Source of the DNA: DAHVFK01 sp963755395
Lineage (GTDB): Bacteria; Pseudomonadota; Gammaproteobacteria; Burkholderiales; SG8-39
Reading direction: 5' to 3'
NCBI GenBank assembly: GCA_963755395.1
Contig: CAVWJJ010000002.1
Coordinates: 558,001 to 622,000 of the forward strand
Length of the DNA stretch: 64,000 nucleotides
The position numbers and the translations under genes are program-made. Of the stretch, positions 33,867 through 43,018 are shown piece by piece (positions within the stretch are counted from its first letter, which is position 1; the number at the start of each line of letters is the position of its first letter). Under the pieces are notes generated by a model, which did not search any database, was not told where the DNA came from, and worked only from the letters and a program-made list of their open reading frames with translations.

Positions 33867-34841
33867 TGCGATTGACCGACCGTCCCCTGCTTGCCGTCGC
33901 GCTCGCTGCGCTTGCCGCCGCGGGCTGTGCGAACCAGCCGGTAGGTGCCCCCGTGGTGGACCGCGCGCCGGTCACCGCGCCCGCGCCCAAGCCCCTGGTC
34001 GCGCTGCTGGCGCCGATCCCGGGCGCGGGCTCTGGTACCTACGTGGTGCGGCCGGGCGACACGCTTTACAGCATTGCGCTGGAGCAGGGTGTGGACTATC
34101 ACGATCTCGCGCGCTGGAACAAGCTCGACGACCCGACCAAGATCAGCGTCGGCCAGACCCTGTTCACCGCGCCGCCCGAGGAGCGCGGGCCCTGCGGTGG
34201 TCACGGTCGGCGCCGCGCGCGGCTCTGGACAGGTCGAGTCGCACCCGCTCGGCGCCTCCGCGCTCACGCAGCAGGGCGGAGGCAACGGCAGCACCAAGAC
34301 CGGCCCCAAGGCGCTGCGGCTACCGTATTCGAAGGAAAACCTGGCGATGTTGACGCAAGGCGGCCAGACGGCACCTACGCCGGCCGCGCAGCCCGCTGCG
34401 ACGGTGCCGACGAAGCTCCAGCCGGCACCGGCACCTGCCGCCAAGCCCGCAGCAGTCTCGGGCGGCGTCGCGTTCATCTGGCCGGCCAAGGGCAAGCTGG
34501 TGGCCGGGTTCTCGGAGTCGACCAACAAGGGCGTGGACATTGGCGGCAAGATCGGCGACCCGGTCTTCGCTGCCGCCCCCGGGCGCGTCATGTATACCGG
34601 TACGGGAATCCGCGGCTACGGCAAGCTGATCGTGATTAAGCATGACGACGGCTTCAATAGCGTGTACGCGCACAACAGCCAGATCCTGGTGAAGGAAGGG
34701 CAGACCGTGAAGCGCGGCGAGCGCATCGCGATCCTCGGCGACACCGACTCGGATACGCCGAAGCTGCACTTCGAGATCCGCAAGTCCGGCAAGCCCGTCG
34801 ATCCGCTCAAGTACCTGCCGGGAGACCGGCCGGCGTCCTGA
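33863..34841 (+). CDS. nlpD: NlpD-like murein hydrolase activator lipoprotein, one indel
   Basis: About 325 aa. Lipobox LAAAGCAN, LysM domain SGTYVVRPGDTLYSIALEQGVDYHDLARWNKLDDPTKISVGQTL, low-complexity Ala/Pro linker, and a LytM domain IWPAKGKLVAGFSESTNKGVDIGGKIGDPVFAAAPG. The LytM metal histidine expected before GVDI is replaced (NKGVDI), as in non-catalytic NlpD that activates amidase AmiC at the septum. One extra base near 34192 breaks the frame inside PEERGPAVVTV. rpoS, the common next gene, is absent here. Confidence 0.92.
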
Positions 34842-34853
34842 CGCAGGCTATGT

Positions 34854-35870
34854 TTAGGGCGAGCGGGCGTCGTGCGCCGTGCGCAGCGCGTTGGCTAAAT
34901 CGGTCACCGCGGAGGCGTAGAACGAGCTGTTGTTGTAGCGGGTGACGACGTAGAAGTTTTGCAGCCCGAGGCGATATTCGCTTTGCGCGTCGGGGCTTTC
35001 GAGTTCGACCAGCACCACGCGCGTGTCGTCGCCGGGCTGCCCGGTCGAGGCCGCCGGCACGACTCCCGCCCTGGCCAGCTCGGCAAGCCGATGACGCGGC
35101 CGCAGCCCGCCGTCGAGGAAAGCGCGGAATCCGTCGCCGCTGATACGCGCCTCGTACTGCACCGCTTCGCCGCTCTGCCAGCCGTGCTGCTTGAGGAAGT
35201 TCGCGACGCTGCCGATGGCGTCGGCCGGGCTGTCGCTCAGATCGGCCACGCCGTCGCCGTCGAAGTCGACCGCGTACCTGAGATAGTTGCCGGGCATGAA
35301 CTGGGGGATGCCGATCGCGCCCGCGTAAGAGCCCTTCACCGAGAACACGTCGATCCCCGCCTTGCGCGCGTACAGCAGATAGTTCGCCAATTCCCGGCGG
35401 AAGAATTCGGCGCGCGGCGGATAGTCGAAGCCAAGCGTAGCGAGCGCGTCGACCACGCGCCAGCGGCCGGTGTGGCGGCCGTAGTAGGTTTCCACGCCAA
35501 TGATCGCCACGATGTATTCCTCGGGCACGCCGTAGACGCGCTGCGCGCGCGCCAGCACGTCGCCGTAGCGCGACCAGAACTCGAGCCCGGCGCTGATGCG
35601 CTGCGGGTTGACGAAGATACTGCGGTAGATCTCCCACGACTGGTCGGCCTCGGAGGCGGACGGCTGAATTGCATCCAGCACCGCCTGCTCGCGTTTTGCG
35701 CGCGCGAACACCCCCTGCAGCTCGTGCGCGTCGAACGCGTGCTGCTTCACCATCTGCCGGATAAAGGCACGCACCTCGGGCCGACCCGCATAGGGCGCGG
35801 GCTCGGGCGGCGCAGCCTGGGCCGCGGCGGCAAGGCCGAGCGCGAGGAAGGCGGCGCAGAGTCGTTTCAT
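34854..35870 (-). CDS. mltB: Membrane-bound lytic murein transglycosylase B
   Basis: 338 aa with a signal peptide (MKRLCAAFLALGLAAAAQA; no lipobox, so soluble or periplasmic). SLT-fold catalytic site GVPEEYIVAIIGVETYYGRHTG holds the catalytic Glu, followed by GSYAGAIGIPQFMPGNYLRYAVDFDGDGVADLSDSPADAIGSVANFLKQHGW. It cleaves peptidoglycan glycan strands to anhydro-muropeptides. Start overlaps the TgpA-like gene stop (35867-35870). Confidence 0.93.
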   Translation of the reverse strand: MKRLCAAFLALGLAAAAQAAPPEPAPYAGRPEVRAFIRQMVKQHAFDAHELQGVFARAKREQAVLDAIQPSASEADQSWEIYRSIFVNPQRISAGLEFWSRYGDVLARAQRVYGVPEEYIVAIIGVETYYGRHTGRWRVVDALATLGFDYPPRAEFFRRELANYLLYARKAGIDVFSVKGSYAGAIGIPQFMPGNYLRYAVDFDGDGVADLSDSPADAIGSVANFLKQHGWQSGEAVQYEARISGDGFRAFLDGGLRPRHRLAELARAGVVPAASTGQPGDDTRVVLVELESPDAQSEYRLGLQNFYVVTRYNNSSFYASAVTDLANALRTAHDARSP

Positions 35871-37837
35871 GACAGCCGCAAGTCTCGCACCAGGCGCTTG
35901 AGTTCGTCTATGCGCGCGGGCGGCGCGGCGGCCCCGTAGCGCAGCGCTATGTAGAGCTCGCCGATGCGGCGGATGGCCCCCCGCGCCTGCGGCAGATCGC
36001 GCGCCGCGCGCTCGGAATAGTCGCGCGGGCCTTCGAACGGAGAGCGCTCGATTCCGTGCCTGCCCAGCTTGCGGCAGAAAGCCCGCCAGGCATTCTGCAC
36101 CGGATCCGGCTGCACCAGGCGCCGCAGCGACCACACCAGCAGCAGCGCAGTGAAAAAGCCCAGGACCGTGAACAGCGTGGCGGTGAGCTTGCGCCAGTCA
36201 GCATCGCGCATTCCGACCAGCGACATCAGCTCGCGCTGGCGCTGCGGGTCGTAGCCCAGCACCCAGATGTTCCATTTGTAGCTCAGGGCTTCCCACTCGT
36301 ATCGCAGCGAGCGCAGCCATTGCAGCTGGGGGCGCATCAGCAGCGGCAGCGGCTCGCCCTCCGGCACCGCACGAGCAAGCCCCGACGCAATGCGCCCCGG
36401 CACGGCGGCCGCGGTCGGATCGACGCGCACCCAGCCCTGCCCGCGCAGGTACACTTCTGCCCAGGCGTGCGCATCCGACTGGCGCACCGTGACGATCTGG
36501 TCCACCGGGTTGACGTCGCCTCCCTGGTAGCCGGTCACGACCCGCGCCGGGACGCCTGCCGCCCGCATCAGGAACACGAACGCCGAGGCGAAGTGCTCGC
36601 AGAAACCTGCTTTGGTGTCGAACAGGAACTCGTCGACTGAATCGACGCCGAGCCGCGGCGGCTCGAGCGTGTAGACGTAGCGACCCGCGCGCAGGAAGTC
36701 GATCGCGCGGGCGACGATCGCCGCGTCACTTTGCGCAGCGGCGCGCCACTCGTGCGCCAGCGCGACCGAGCGCGGGTCGAAGCCCTCTGGCAGGCGCAGC
36801 GCGCGCCGCAGCGCGGCGGGATCCTGCGCCGTTTCTGGCGCAGCGCCTGTTACTGATTCCAGCTCGTAGCGGATCCGCTGGCGCACCGGTCTGCGCGCCA
36901 GGATTTGTCCGTCTTCGGTGTAGCTCGACCCCGGCGGCAGGCTTGCCGCGGTCTCAAGTGCGAAGAGCCAGTTCCGGTTGTGCGGCTCGAGAACGACGCT
37001 GTAGCGGTAAATTCGATCGCCGCCGCGGGGCGGCGCGAACTTGGTCAGGACCGTGGGACCCATGCGCCAATTACGGCCGTCGAAGTCCCACAGGACAGGT
37101 CCGCGCCAGTAGCGCAATTGCGGCGGCGGCGGCTCGCCGCGGAACTCGACCCGGAATGCGGTGGCGTCCGATAGGGCGAGGCGCGCCAGGTTGCCAGGCG
37201 ACATCGTGTCCGAGAGCCCGCTCATTCCCGCGTAAGCGTCCTGCGGCACCCCCCACAGCGGGCCCTGCACGCGCGGAAAGAGTAGGAACAGAACAAGCGC
37301 GGCGGGCGCGGCGTGCGCGAGCAGCAGTCCCGCGGTGCGAAGGTTCGCCTGCGACCGCCTCTGCGGCGCGGCGAAGCCGACCAGCGCGGTGGTGATGGCG
37401 ACCAGCGCGACGCACATGACAAGCGCGGTCGGGATACTCTGCGAGTAGAAGAAATTGGTGACGATCAGGAAATAGCACAGGAACGCCACGACCGTCGCGT
37501 CGCGGTGGCTGCGCATCTCCAGTAGCTTGAGCCCAGAGAACAGGCATAGCAGGACGATCCCCGGAGAGCGGCCGAATATGGTGTGGTACTGGGCCCAGAT
37601 GCCCGCCATCGCGGCGCCAGTCAGCGCGAGAAGCAGCCAATGCGGCGGCAGCGGCGCACGCGTGAGGCCGAGGTACGCGCGCCAGGCGTAGAGCGACAGC
37701 ACCAGCAGCGCGACCCACCACGGCGCGCGTTCGGCGTGCGGCGCTACCACCAAGAGCAGCGAAGCCATAAGCGCCGCGAGATCGCGCCCGCTTACCGCGC
37801 GTAGCTCCGGTGCGAGCGGGTGCGGCAGGGCGGTCAC
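35867..37837 (-). CDS. TgpA-like membrane protein with transglutaminase domain (DUF3488)
   Basis: 656 aa. Five to six N-terminal membrane helices (DUF3488), then a large periplasmic part containing a transglutaminase core FLFDTKAGFCEHFASAFVFLMRAAGVPARVVTGYQGGDVNP with catalytic Cys, and DAHAWAEVYLRGQGWVRVDPTAA with His and Asp; one more helix (LFTVLGFFTALLLVWSL) and a DUF4129-like cytoplasmic tail. Family members (Pseudomonas TgpA) are essential cell-envelope proteins. Coupled by overlaps with DUF58 and mltB. Confidence 0.9.
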   Translation of the reverse strand: MTALPHPLAPELRAVSGRDLAALMASLLLVVAPHAERAPWWVALLVLSLYAWRAYLGLTRAPLPPHWLLLALTGAAMAGIWAQYHTIFGRSPGIVLLCLFSGLKLLEMRSHRDATVVAFLCYFLIVTNFFYSQSIPTALVMCVALVAITTALVGFAAPQRRSQANLRTAGLLLAHAAPAALVLFLLFPRVQGPLWGVPQDAYAGMSGLSDTMSPGNLARLALSDATAFRVEFRGEPPPPQLRYWRGPVLWDFDGRNWRMGPTVLTKFAPPRGGDRIYRYSVVLEPHNRNWLFALETAASLPPGSSYTEDGQILARRPVRQRIRYELESVTGAAPETAQDPAALRRALRLPEGFDPRSVALAHEWRAAAQSDAAIVARAIDFLRAGRYVYTLEPPRLGVDSVDEFLFDTKAGFCEHFASAFVFLMRAAGVPARVVTGYQGGDVNPVDQIVTVRQSDAHAWAEVYLRGQGWVRVDPTAAAVPGRIASGLARAVPEGEPLPLLMRPQLQWLRSLRYEWEALSYKWNIWVLGYDPQRQRELMSLVGMRDADWRKLTATLFTVLGFFTALLLVWSLRRLVQPDPVQNAWRAFCRKLGRHGIERSPFEGPRDYSERAARDLPQARGAIRRIGELYIALRYGAAAPPARIDELKRLVRDLRLS

Positions 37838-38799
37838 GAGGCTTTGTGAAGCGCCAGCGCCTTAAGGCAGGCCGCGCGATGCGCGTCGCCGCGCGCGGGG
37901 GCGATCTCCTCCCCCGGCAGGCGCAGCCCGTAGAGCGCGCCGGACTGCTGCGCGGCGAGCACCCAGCCGGCGAGGCACGAGAGGCGCCGCTCGAGATCCA
38001 GCCCGACAGGCAGCAGACGCCAGTCGAGCCATAATTCCCCCGCGGATTCGCCGGAAAACTGTTTGGTGAGCATGTCCTCCGAGCGCGCCACCGCCTTCCA
38101 TGCCACATGGCGCGGAGAATCGGAAGGCTGGTATCCCCGTAGCGCCGAGAAATCATCGCTGCCTGCGGCCTGGGTCCGGGCGGCTCCGGTGTGCGTGTCC
38201 GGACTGGTTGGCGGAAGCGGTGTGCGCTCCGGCCGCGGGTATACAAGACAGCGGGCGTCAGGCTCGACGTAGCTCCAGGCCCGGAAAAGGCCGAGCGGGA
38301 AGCGCGTCTCCAGCATCACCCGCCCGAGCGGCAGCCAGCCGCGCTTGGCTGCGGGGACCGCGAGCACGACGTCAGCGAGCGCGGCCGCCGGAACGTCGAT
38401 CACAAGCTGTGCGCCGCTTGCCACGTGCCGCACCAGGATCGAAGGGCGCTCGAACGGCACACGACTGTCGAGAAGCAGGTGGAACTGCGCCGCCTCGCCG
38501 GCGTAGACCGGTTCCGCGCGCCCCGCGCTTACCGCGGCGCGCGCCAGGTTGCGCGCAGTGTGCACCATGCCGACGAGCCCCAGCCCGGTCAGCACAAAGG
38601 TGAGCGCGAAGCCGAGCGAAAGCGCGTAGTTGATCGAGCCGATAAGCAGGACGCCGAGGGTCGCGCCGTATAGCCACCCGACGCGGGTCGGCACGATGTA
38701 GACGCGGCGGTGGCGCAGGACCACCACTCCGCGTTCCGGCGGAGTGAATCCGTAGAGCCAGTTGGCGAAGCGTGGGTTGGCGAGCGGCGAGCGGATCAA
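37834..38799 (-). CDS. DUF58 domain-containing membrane protein
   Basis: 321 aa. Two membrane helices after RRVYIVPTRVGWLYGATLGVLLIGSINYALSLGFALTFVL, then a soluble part with FSALRGYQPSDSPRHVAWKAVARSEDMLTKQFSGES, the DUF58 signature. Usually a partner of MoxR ATPases in a von Willebrand-type envelope complex. TTG start at 38799 is the first available and may be displaced. Overlaps the TgpA-like gene. No MoxR gene is found upstream in the window, which is unusual. Confidence 0.88.
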   Translation of the reverse strand: MIRSPLANPRFANWLYGFTPPERGVVVLRHRRVYIVPTRVGWLYGATLGVLLIGSINYALSLGFALTFVLTGLGLVGMVHTARNLARAAVSAGRAEPVYAGEAAQFHLLLDSRVPFERPSILVRHVASGAQLVIDVPAAALADVVLAVPAAKRGWLPLGRVMLETRFPLGLFRAWSYVEPDARCLVYPRPERTPLPPTSPDTHTGAARTQAAGSDDFSALRGYQPSDSPRHVAWKAVARSEDMLTKQFSGESAGELWLDWRLLPVGLDLERRLSCLAGWVLAAQQSGALYGLRLPGEEIAPARGDAHRAACLKALALHKAS

Positions 38800-38806
38800 T
38801 GGCGTC

Positions 38807-39418
38807 CTAGTCGGTCGGGGCGTCGTAGCTCCAGCGCTGCCGCCAGGCCTTGAGGACCTGGGCAGGATAGTCTGCCTGACCCAGGCTGCCGTTGTAGCGG
38901 CCGAGCGCGCGAAAGTAGTTGCCCTTTTCGATGTCGAGGTAGTGGCGCAGGATCACGCAACCATAGCGCAGGTTCGTCCTGAGGTGAAACAGGTTGTCCC
39001 TCGGCAGTCCGATGAGCTTGGTCCAGAAAGGCATGACTTGCATGTAACCGCGCGCGCCGGAGGCGGACACGGCGTACTTGCGGAACTTGCTCTCGACGTC
39101 GATTACGCCGAGCACAAGCTGCGGATCCAGGCCAGCGCGGGTTGCCTCGTATTGCACCGTTTTGAGCAGTTCCAGTCGAACCGCGCGATCCGGGATGCGG
39201 TTCGCGAGCCTGCGCGACATCTCGAACAGCCAGCGGTGCGCGTCCTGCGGCCGGCGGAAGTTCAGCGTGGGAGGCGGACGGTCACTCACCGCGGCGCTGA
39301 GCGCCGCACGCACGCTGTCGGCGAGCGGCTCGTAGAGCTGGGCGCCAGCGAGCACCGGTAGGGGCGCGAGCAGGGCGAGCGCGAGGCAGAAACGGCGCAG
39401 CGCGGCCCGGCTGGTCAT
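38807..39418 (-). CDS. Lytic transglycosylase (SLT domain)
   Basis: 203 aa with a signal peptide (MTSRAALRRFCLALALLAPLPVLAGA). SLT motifs: LDPQLVLGVIDVESKFRKYAVSASGARGYMQVMP with catalytic Glu in IDVES and GARGYMQV, and RYNGSLGQADYPAQV. Start overlaps the stop of proS by four bases, so wall genes appear to be co-transcribed with proS. Confidence 0.92.
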   Translation of the reverse strand: MTSRAALRRFCLALALLAPLPVLAGAQLYEPLADSVRAALSAAVSDRPPPTLNFRRPQDAHRWLFEMSRRLANRIPDRAVRLELLKTVQYEATRAGLDPQLVLGVIDVESKFRKYAVSASGARGYMQVMPFWTKLIGLPRDNLFHLRTNLRYGCVILRHYLDIEKGNYFRALGRYNGSLGQADYPAQVLKAWRQRWSYDAPTD

Positions 39419-41148
39419 GCTCTGGCGAGTCGTTCCTTAAGCAAGGCCACGGCGCCCACTAGCGGGACGTTCTGCACCTGCGCGTCGTGCCTGGCCTTGT
39501 ACTCGGCCGTGCCTGCGCTCAGCCCGCGCTCCGAGAGCACCAGACGGTGAGGAATGCCGATTAGATCCATATCGGCAAACAGCACTCCGGGCCGTTCCTC
39601 GCGGTCGTCGAGCAGAACTTCGATGCCCGCGGCACAGAGCTCGGCATAGAGCTTGTCCGCGGCGTCACGCACCGCGGCGCTCTTGTGGTAGCCGATCGGA
39701 ACCAGGCTCGCCGCAAAGGGTGCCATCGGCGTCGGGAATCCAATCCCGCGTTCGTCGTGGTTCTGCTCGATCGCCGCCGCCACGATGCGCGTGACGCCGA
39801 TGCCGTAGCAGCCCATCTCCATCAGCTTGCTTTCGCCCTTGTCGTCGAGATAGGCGGCCTTCATCGGCGCCGAATACTTGGTGCGAAGCTGGAAGATGTG
39901 CCCGACCTCAATTCCGCGCAGAATCTCGAGGGTGCCATTGCCGTCGGGGCTGGGATCGCCTTCGACGACATTGCGCAAGTCATGGATCATGGCCGGATCT
40001 TCGGGCAGGTCGCGTCCCCAGTTGACGCCGGTCAGGTGAAACCCTGCCTCGTTCGCGCCGCAGACGAAGTCGCTCATCGCCGCGACGGTTCGATCGGCGA
40101 ACACGGCCACTTTGTTCCCTACGCCGACCGGGCCGATATAGCCGGCGCGGCAGTTGAGCTCCCGCTGGATCTCGTCGTCGCTCGCGAAACGGTACGCACC
40201 TAGCGCCTTTTGCGCCTTGATCTCGTTCAGGGTGTGGTCGCCGCGAATCAGGACCAGGGCAAAGAAGCCCGGGCTGCCGTGCGGAATCGTCTCGCGAACC
40301 AGCGCGATTGCCTTGACGGTCCGCTCGAGTGGCAGTTTCAGCAGCGCCGCGACCTCTTCGCAGCGGGTCTTGCCGGGCGTAGGCACCTTGGCCATCGCCT
40401 CGCGCGCCGGCCGGCGGGGGTCCGCAGGCGCAAGTGCTTCGGCGAGCTCGACGTTCGCCGCGTAGTCCGACTCCGGGCAATAGGCGATCGCATCCTCGCC
40501 CGAGTCGGCCAGCACGTGGAACTCGTGCGAGCCGGTGCCGCCGATGGCGCCTGGGTCAGCCGCGACGGCGCGAAACCGCAACCCGAGCCGGGTAAAGATG
40601 CGCGTGTAGGTGTCGTACATGTTGCGGTACTCGCGCTCGAGGTCGGCGAAGTCGGCGTGGAACGAATAGCCGTCCTTCATCAGGAACTCGCGCGCGCGCA
40701 TGACGCCGAAGCGGGGACGGATCTCGTCGCGGAACTTGACGTGCATTTGGTAGAAGTGCACCGGCAGCTGGCGATAGCTGCGGATTTCGCGCCGCGCGAT
40801 GTCGGTGATTACTTCCTCGTGCGTGGGCCCGAACAGGAAATCGCGCTCGTGCCGGTCCTTGATCTTCAGCAGCTGCGGGCCAAACGCATCCCAGCGGCCA
40901 GATTCCTGCCACAGCTCGGCGGGAATCACGCACGGCATCTGTACCTCGAGCGCGCCGGCGCGATTCATTTCCTCCCGTACCACGGCCTCGATCTTGCGCA
41001 GCACGCGCAGCCCGAGCGGCATCCAGCTGTACAGCCCGGAGCCGAGCCGCCGGATGAGACCGGCTCGCAGCATGAGCTTGTGGCTCGCCAGCTCCGCTTC
41101 CGCGGGGGCTTCCTTGATGGTGCCGATGAAGAATTGCGAGGTGCGCAT
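39415..41148 (-). CDS. proS: Prolyl-tRNA synthetase (bacterial type)
   Basis: 577 aa class II synthetase with the editing INS domain between motifs 2 and 3. Seen: MRTSQFFIGTIKEAPAEAELASHKLMLRAGLIRRLGSGLYSWMPLGLRVLRKIE (motif 1 area), GPTHEEVITDIARREIRSYRQLPVHFYQMHVKFRDEIRPRFGVMRAREFLMKDGYSF (motif 2), GCYGIGVTRIVAAAIEQNHDERGIGFPTPMAPF (motif 3) and the C-terminal anticodon domain. Frame is clean. First gene of the leftward proS-SLT-DUF58-TgpA-mltB unit. A TAGAAT box lies on the minus strand near 41225-41231. Confidence 0.95.
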   Translation of the reverse strand: MRTSQFFIGTIKEAPAEAELASHKLMLRAGLIRRLGSGLYSWMPLGLRVLRKIEAVVREEMNRAGALEVQMPCVIPAELWQESGRWDAFGPQLLKIKDRHERDFLFGPTHEEVITDIARREIRSYRQLPVHFYQMHVKFRDEIRPRFGVMRAREFLMKDGYSFHADFADLEREYRNMYDTYTRIFTRLGLRFRAVAADPGAIGGTGSHEFHVLADSGEDAIAYCPESDYAANVELAEALAPADPRRPAREAMAKVPTPGKTRCEEVAALLKLPLERTVKAIALVRETIPHGSPGFFALVLIRGDHTLNEIKAQKALGAYRFASDDEIQRELNCRAGYIGPVGVGNKVAVFADRTVAAMSDFVCGANEAGFHLTGVNWGRDLPEDPAMIHDLRNVVEGDPSPDGNGTLEILRGIEVGHIFQLRTKYSAPMKAAYLDDKGESKLMEMGCYGIGVTRIVAAAIEQNHDERGIGFPTPMAPFAASLVPIGYHKSAAVRDAADKLYAELCAAGIEVLLDDREERPGVLFADMDLIGIPHRLVLSERGLSAGTAEYKARHDAQVQNVPLVGAVALLKERLARA

Positions 41149-41250
41149 CGTTGATCTGCCCCGTATGCCCGGGGGTACAGCGGGCAGCGTTGTGTTTGCC
41201 GGACGGGTGTGGAAAAATCGTTGCGAATTCTAACGTAAGGCGGTGCGTCC

Positions 41251-41766
41251 ATGCTCGATAAAGACGGCTACCGTCCCAATGTCGGCATCGTCCTCGCGAA
41301 TCAGCGTAACGAGGTGTTTTGGGGCAAGCGCATCAACCAGCACGCCTGGCAGTTTCCGCAGGGCGGGATCAAGCACGGCGAGACACCGATGCAGGCGATG
41401 TACCGCGAGCTCGAGGAAGAAATCGGACTGCTGCCTGAGCACGTCAGGGTACTCGGGCGCACGCGCGAGTGGTTGCGCTACGAGGTGCCCGAGCAATGGG
41501 TACGGCGCGACTGGCGTGGCACTTACCGCGGGCAGAAGCAGATCTGGTACCTGCTGAGGCTGTTGGGGCGCGATTGCGACGTGAGGCTGCGTGCGAGCGG
41601 ACACCCGGAATTCGATGCCTGGCGTTGGCACGACTTCTGGATTCCCCTCGATGTGGTGATCGATTTCAAGCGCGACGTCTACCGACAGGCGCTGGCGGAG
41701 TTGCACCGTTTTCTGGGCGCTGATCGCCGCCAGGGGCGACAGCGCGCGGAGCCGGTCTCGGGTTGA
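41251..41766 (+). CDS. rppH: RNA pyrophosphohydrolase RppH
   Basis: 171-aa Nudix hydrolase that removes pyrophosphate from 5' ends of mRNA to start decay. Start MLDKDGYRPNVGIVLANQRNEVFWGKRINQHAWQFPQGGI and Nudix box GGIKHGETPMQAMYRELEEEIGL, then WYLLRLLG and FKRDVYRQALAELHRF. Complete and normal length. Divergent from proS, the common betaproteobacterial arrangement. Confidence 0.95.
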   Translation: MLDKDGYRPNVGIVLANQRNEVFWGKRINQHAWQFPQGGIKHGETPMQAMYRELEEEIGLLPEHVRVLGRTREWLRYEVPEQWVRRDWRGTYRGQKQIWYLLRLLGRDCDVRLRASGHPEFDAWRWHDFWIPLDVVIDFKRDVYRQALAELHRFLGADRRQGRQRAEPVSG

Positions 41767-41815
41767 AGTTGAACTTTGCGGCGTATAAGCGCTCCCTTTC
41801 GTAACAGGAGAGGTT

Positions 41816-42403
41816 ATGGAACGCAATTTCATGTCATTGCCGAGCCACAGCCTCGGCGACAACGCGGGGTTCAGGCGTCCGAATCAGCCGAAGGTCGGGT
41901 TGGAATCGCCCGCGCTGACGGTGATGACAGACCTGACTCGGGTCAGCCCCGCGACGATCGGGCCGGAGGCGCCGATCGAGGCCGCGAACCGGTTCATGAT
42001 GATGCGTGGCGTGCGGCTGTTGCTGGTGGTCGACGAACGGGAAGACGTGCGGGGGGTGATTTCGGCCACCGATATCCTGGGCGAACGGCCGATGCGAGTG
42101 GCGACCGCCAGGGGTTTACGGCGTGACGAGCTCGTGGTCGCTGACGTCATGACGCCGGCCGAGCGGGTCGAGGTCATCGCGCTGGCGGACGTCGACGGCG
42201 CGAGAGTAGGGCACGTGGTGGCAACGCTGATGCATGCGGGACGCCAACACGCCCTGGTGGTGGACAGCGACGCCGCTTCGGCACGCCTCATGGTGCGCGG
42301 CATCCTTTCTCTGTCCCAGGTCGCGCGCCAGCTGGGCGAGCCGCTGCAGCTGAGCGAGGTCGCGCGCACTTTCGCCGAGATAGAGGCGGTCCTCGGGCGC
42401 TAG
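41816..42403 (+). CDS. CBS-domain protein
   Basis: 195 aa with a tandem CBS pair (about 40-105 and 105-175): VMTDLTRVSPATIGPEAPIEAANRFMMMRGVRLLLVVDEREDVRGVISATDILGE and VVADVMTPAERVEVIALADV. No fused catalytic domain. Such stand-alone CBS proteins sense adenosyl nucleotides; partner unknown. Ribosome site AGGAGAGG seven bases ahead of the ATG. Confidence 0.88.
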   Translation: MERNFMSLPSHSLGDNAGFRRPNQPKVGLESPALTVMTDLTRVSPATIGPEAPIEAANRFMMMRGVRLLLVVDEREDVRGVISATDILGERPMRVATARGLRRDELVVADVMTPAERVEVIALADVDGARVGHVVATLMHAGRQHALVVDSDAASARLMVRGILSLSQVARQLGEPLQLSEVARTFAEIEAVLGR

Positions 42404-42530
42404 CCAGGGCGGCATCGGCATAGTAACCATCAATTGATTAGATTGCTAAAATCGATTTGATCAATCGCTCGGGGGCGGTTAACCTCTCTCGGCCACAGAC
42501 AGTGACGGCAAATCCATTAGGAGGCACGCT
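42404..42530 (+). promoter_or_regulatory. AT-rich control region of the rubrerythrin gene
   Basis: A conspicuous AT-rich island in an otherwise GC-rich region contains the perfect palindrome ATCAATTGAT (42429-42438) and a near-palindrome CGATTTGATCAATCG (42453-42467). The good Shine-Dalgarno AGGAGG (42520-42525) precedes the ATG at 42531. No match to the FNR consensus with a four-base spacer was found; the repressor is unknown. Confidence 0.5.
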
Positions 42531-42950
42531 ATGAAGCTCAAAGGCACCAAGACGCACGAGAACCTAAAAGCCGCGTTTGCGGGCGAAAGCCAGGCGAACC
42601 GCAGGTACCTGTACTTCGCCGCCAAGGCCGACGTTGAGGGTCAGAACGACGTATCGGCGCTGTTCCGTTCCACCGCCGAGGGCGAGACCGGCCATGCGCA
42701 CGGGCATCTGGAGTACCTGGAGCAGGTCGGCGACCCGGCAACCGATCTGCCGATCGGCAAGACGCGCGACAACCTCAAGTCGGCGGTCGCGGGCGAAACG
42801 CACGAATACACCGACATGTACCCGGGCATGGCCAAAGCGGCGCGCGAAGAGAAGTTCGACGAGATCGCGGACTGGTTCGAGACCCTGGCCAAAGCCGAGC
42901 GCTCGCACGCCAACCGTTTCCAGAAAGCACTCGACGCTCTGCAAGACTGA
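42531..42950 (+). CDS. Rubrerythrin family diiron protein (ferritin-like domain only)
   Basis: 139 aa. Four-helix diiron domain with ligands in FAGESQANRRYLYFAAKAD, STAEGETGHAHGHLEYLEQ, VAGETHEYTDMYPGMA and AKAERSHANRFQKAL (two E, ExxH repeats). The C-terminal rubredoxin domain of classical rubrerythrin is missing, so the electron donor must be separate. Probable peroxide-scavenging role. It is followed by a DUF3501 gene after a 68-base gap holding a strong hairpin. Confidence 0.92.
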   Translation: MKLKGTKTHENLKAAFAGESQANRRYLYFAAKADVEGQNDVSALFRSTAEGETGHAHGHLEYLEQVGDPATDLPIGKTRDNLKSAVAGETHEYTDMYPGMAKAAREEKFDEIADWFETLAKAERSHANRFQKALDALQD

Positions 42951-42956
42951 GTCGAA

Positions 42957-42999
42957 GCAGGTGACGTGGGACGGCGGTCACAAAGACCGCCCGACCTGC
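42957..42999 (+). other. Nested stem-loop between rubrerythrin and DUF3501 genes
   Basis: Outer stem GCAGGT (42957-42962) pairs with ACCTGC (42994-42999), inner stem GGCGGTC (42973-42979) with GACCGCC (42985-42991) and loop ACAAA. No T tract follows, so it looks like an mRNA stability or differential-expression element rather than a full terminator. Confidence 0.55.
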
Positions 43000-43018
43000 T
43001 GCCTGAAGAGATACGCCA

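Noticed and set aside
42429..42467. FNR or OxyR site before rubrerythrin
   Set aside because: Palindromes are present but neither has the TTGAT-N4-ATCAA form nor an OxyR pattern.
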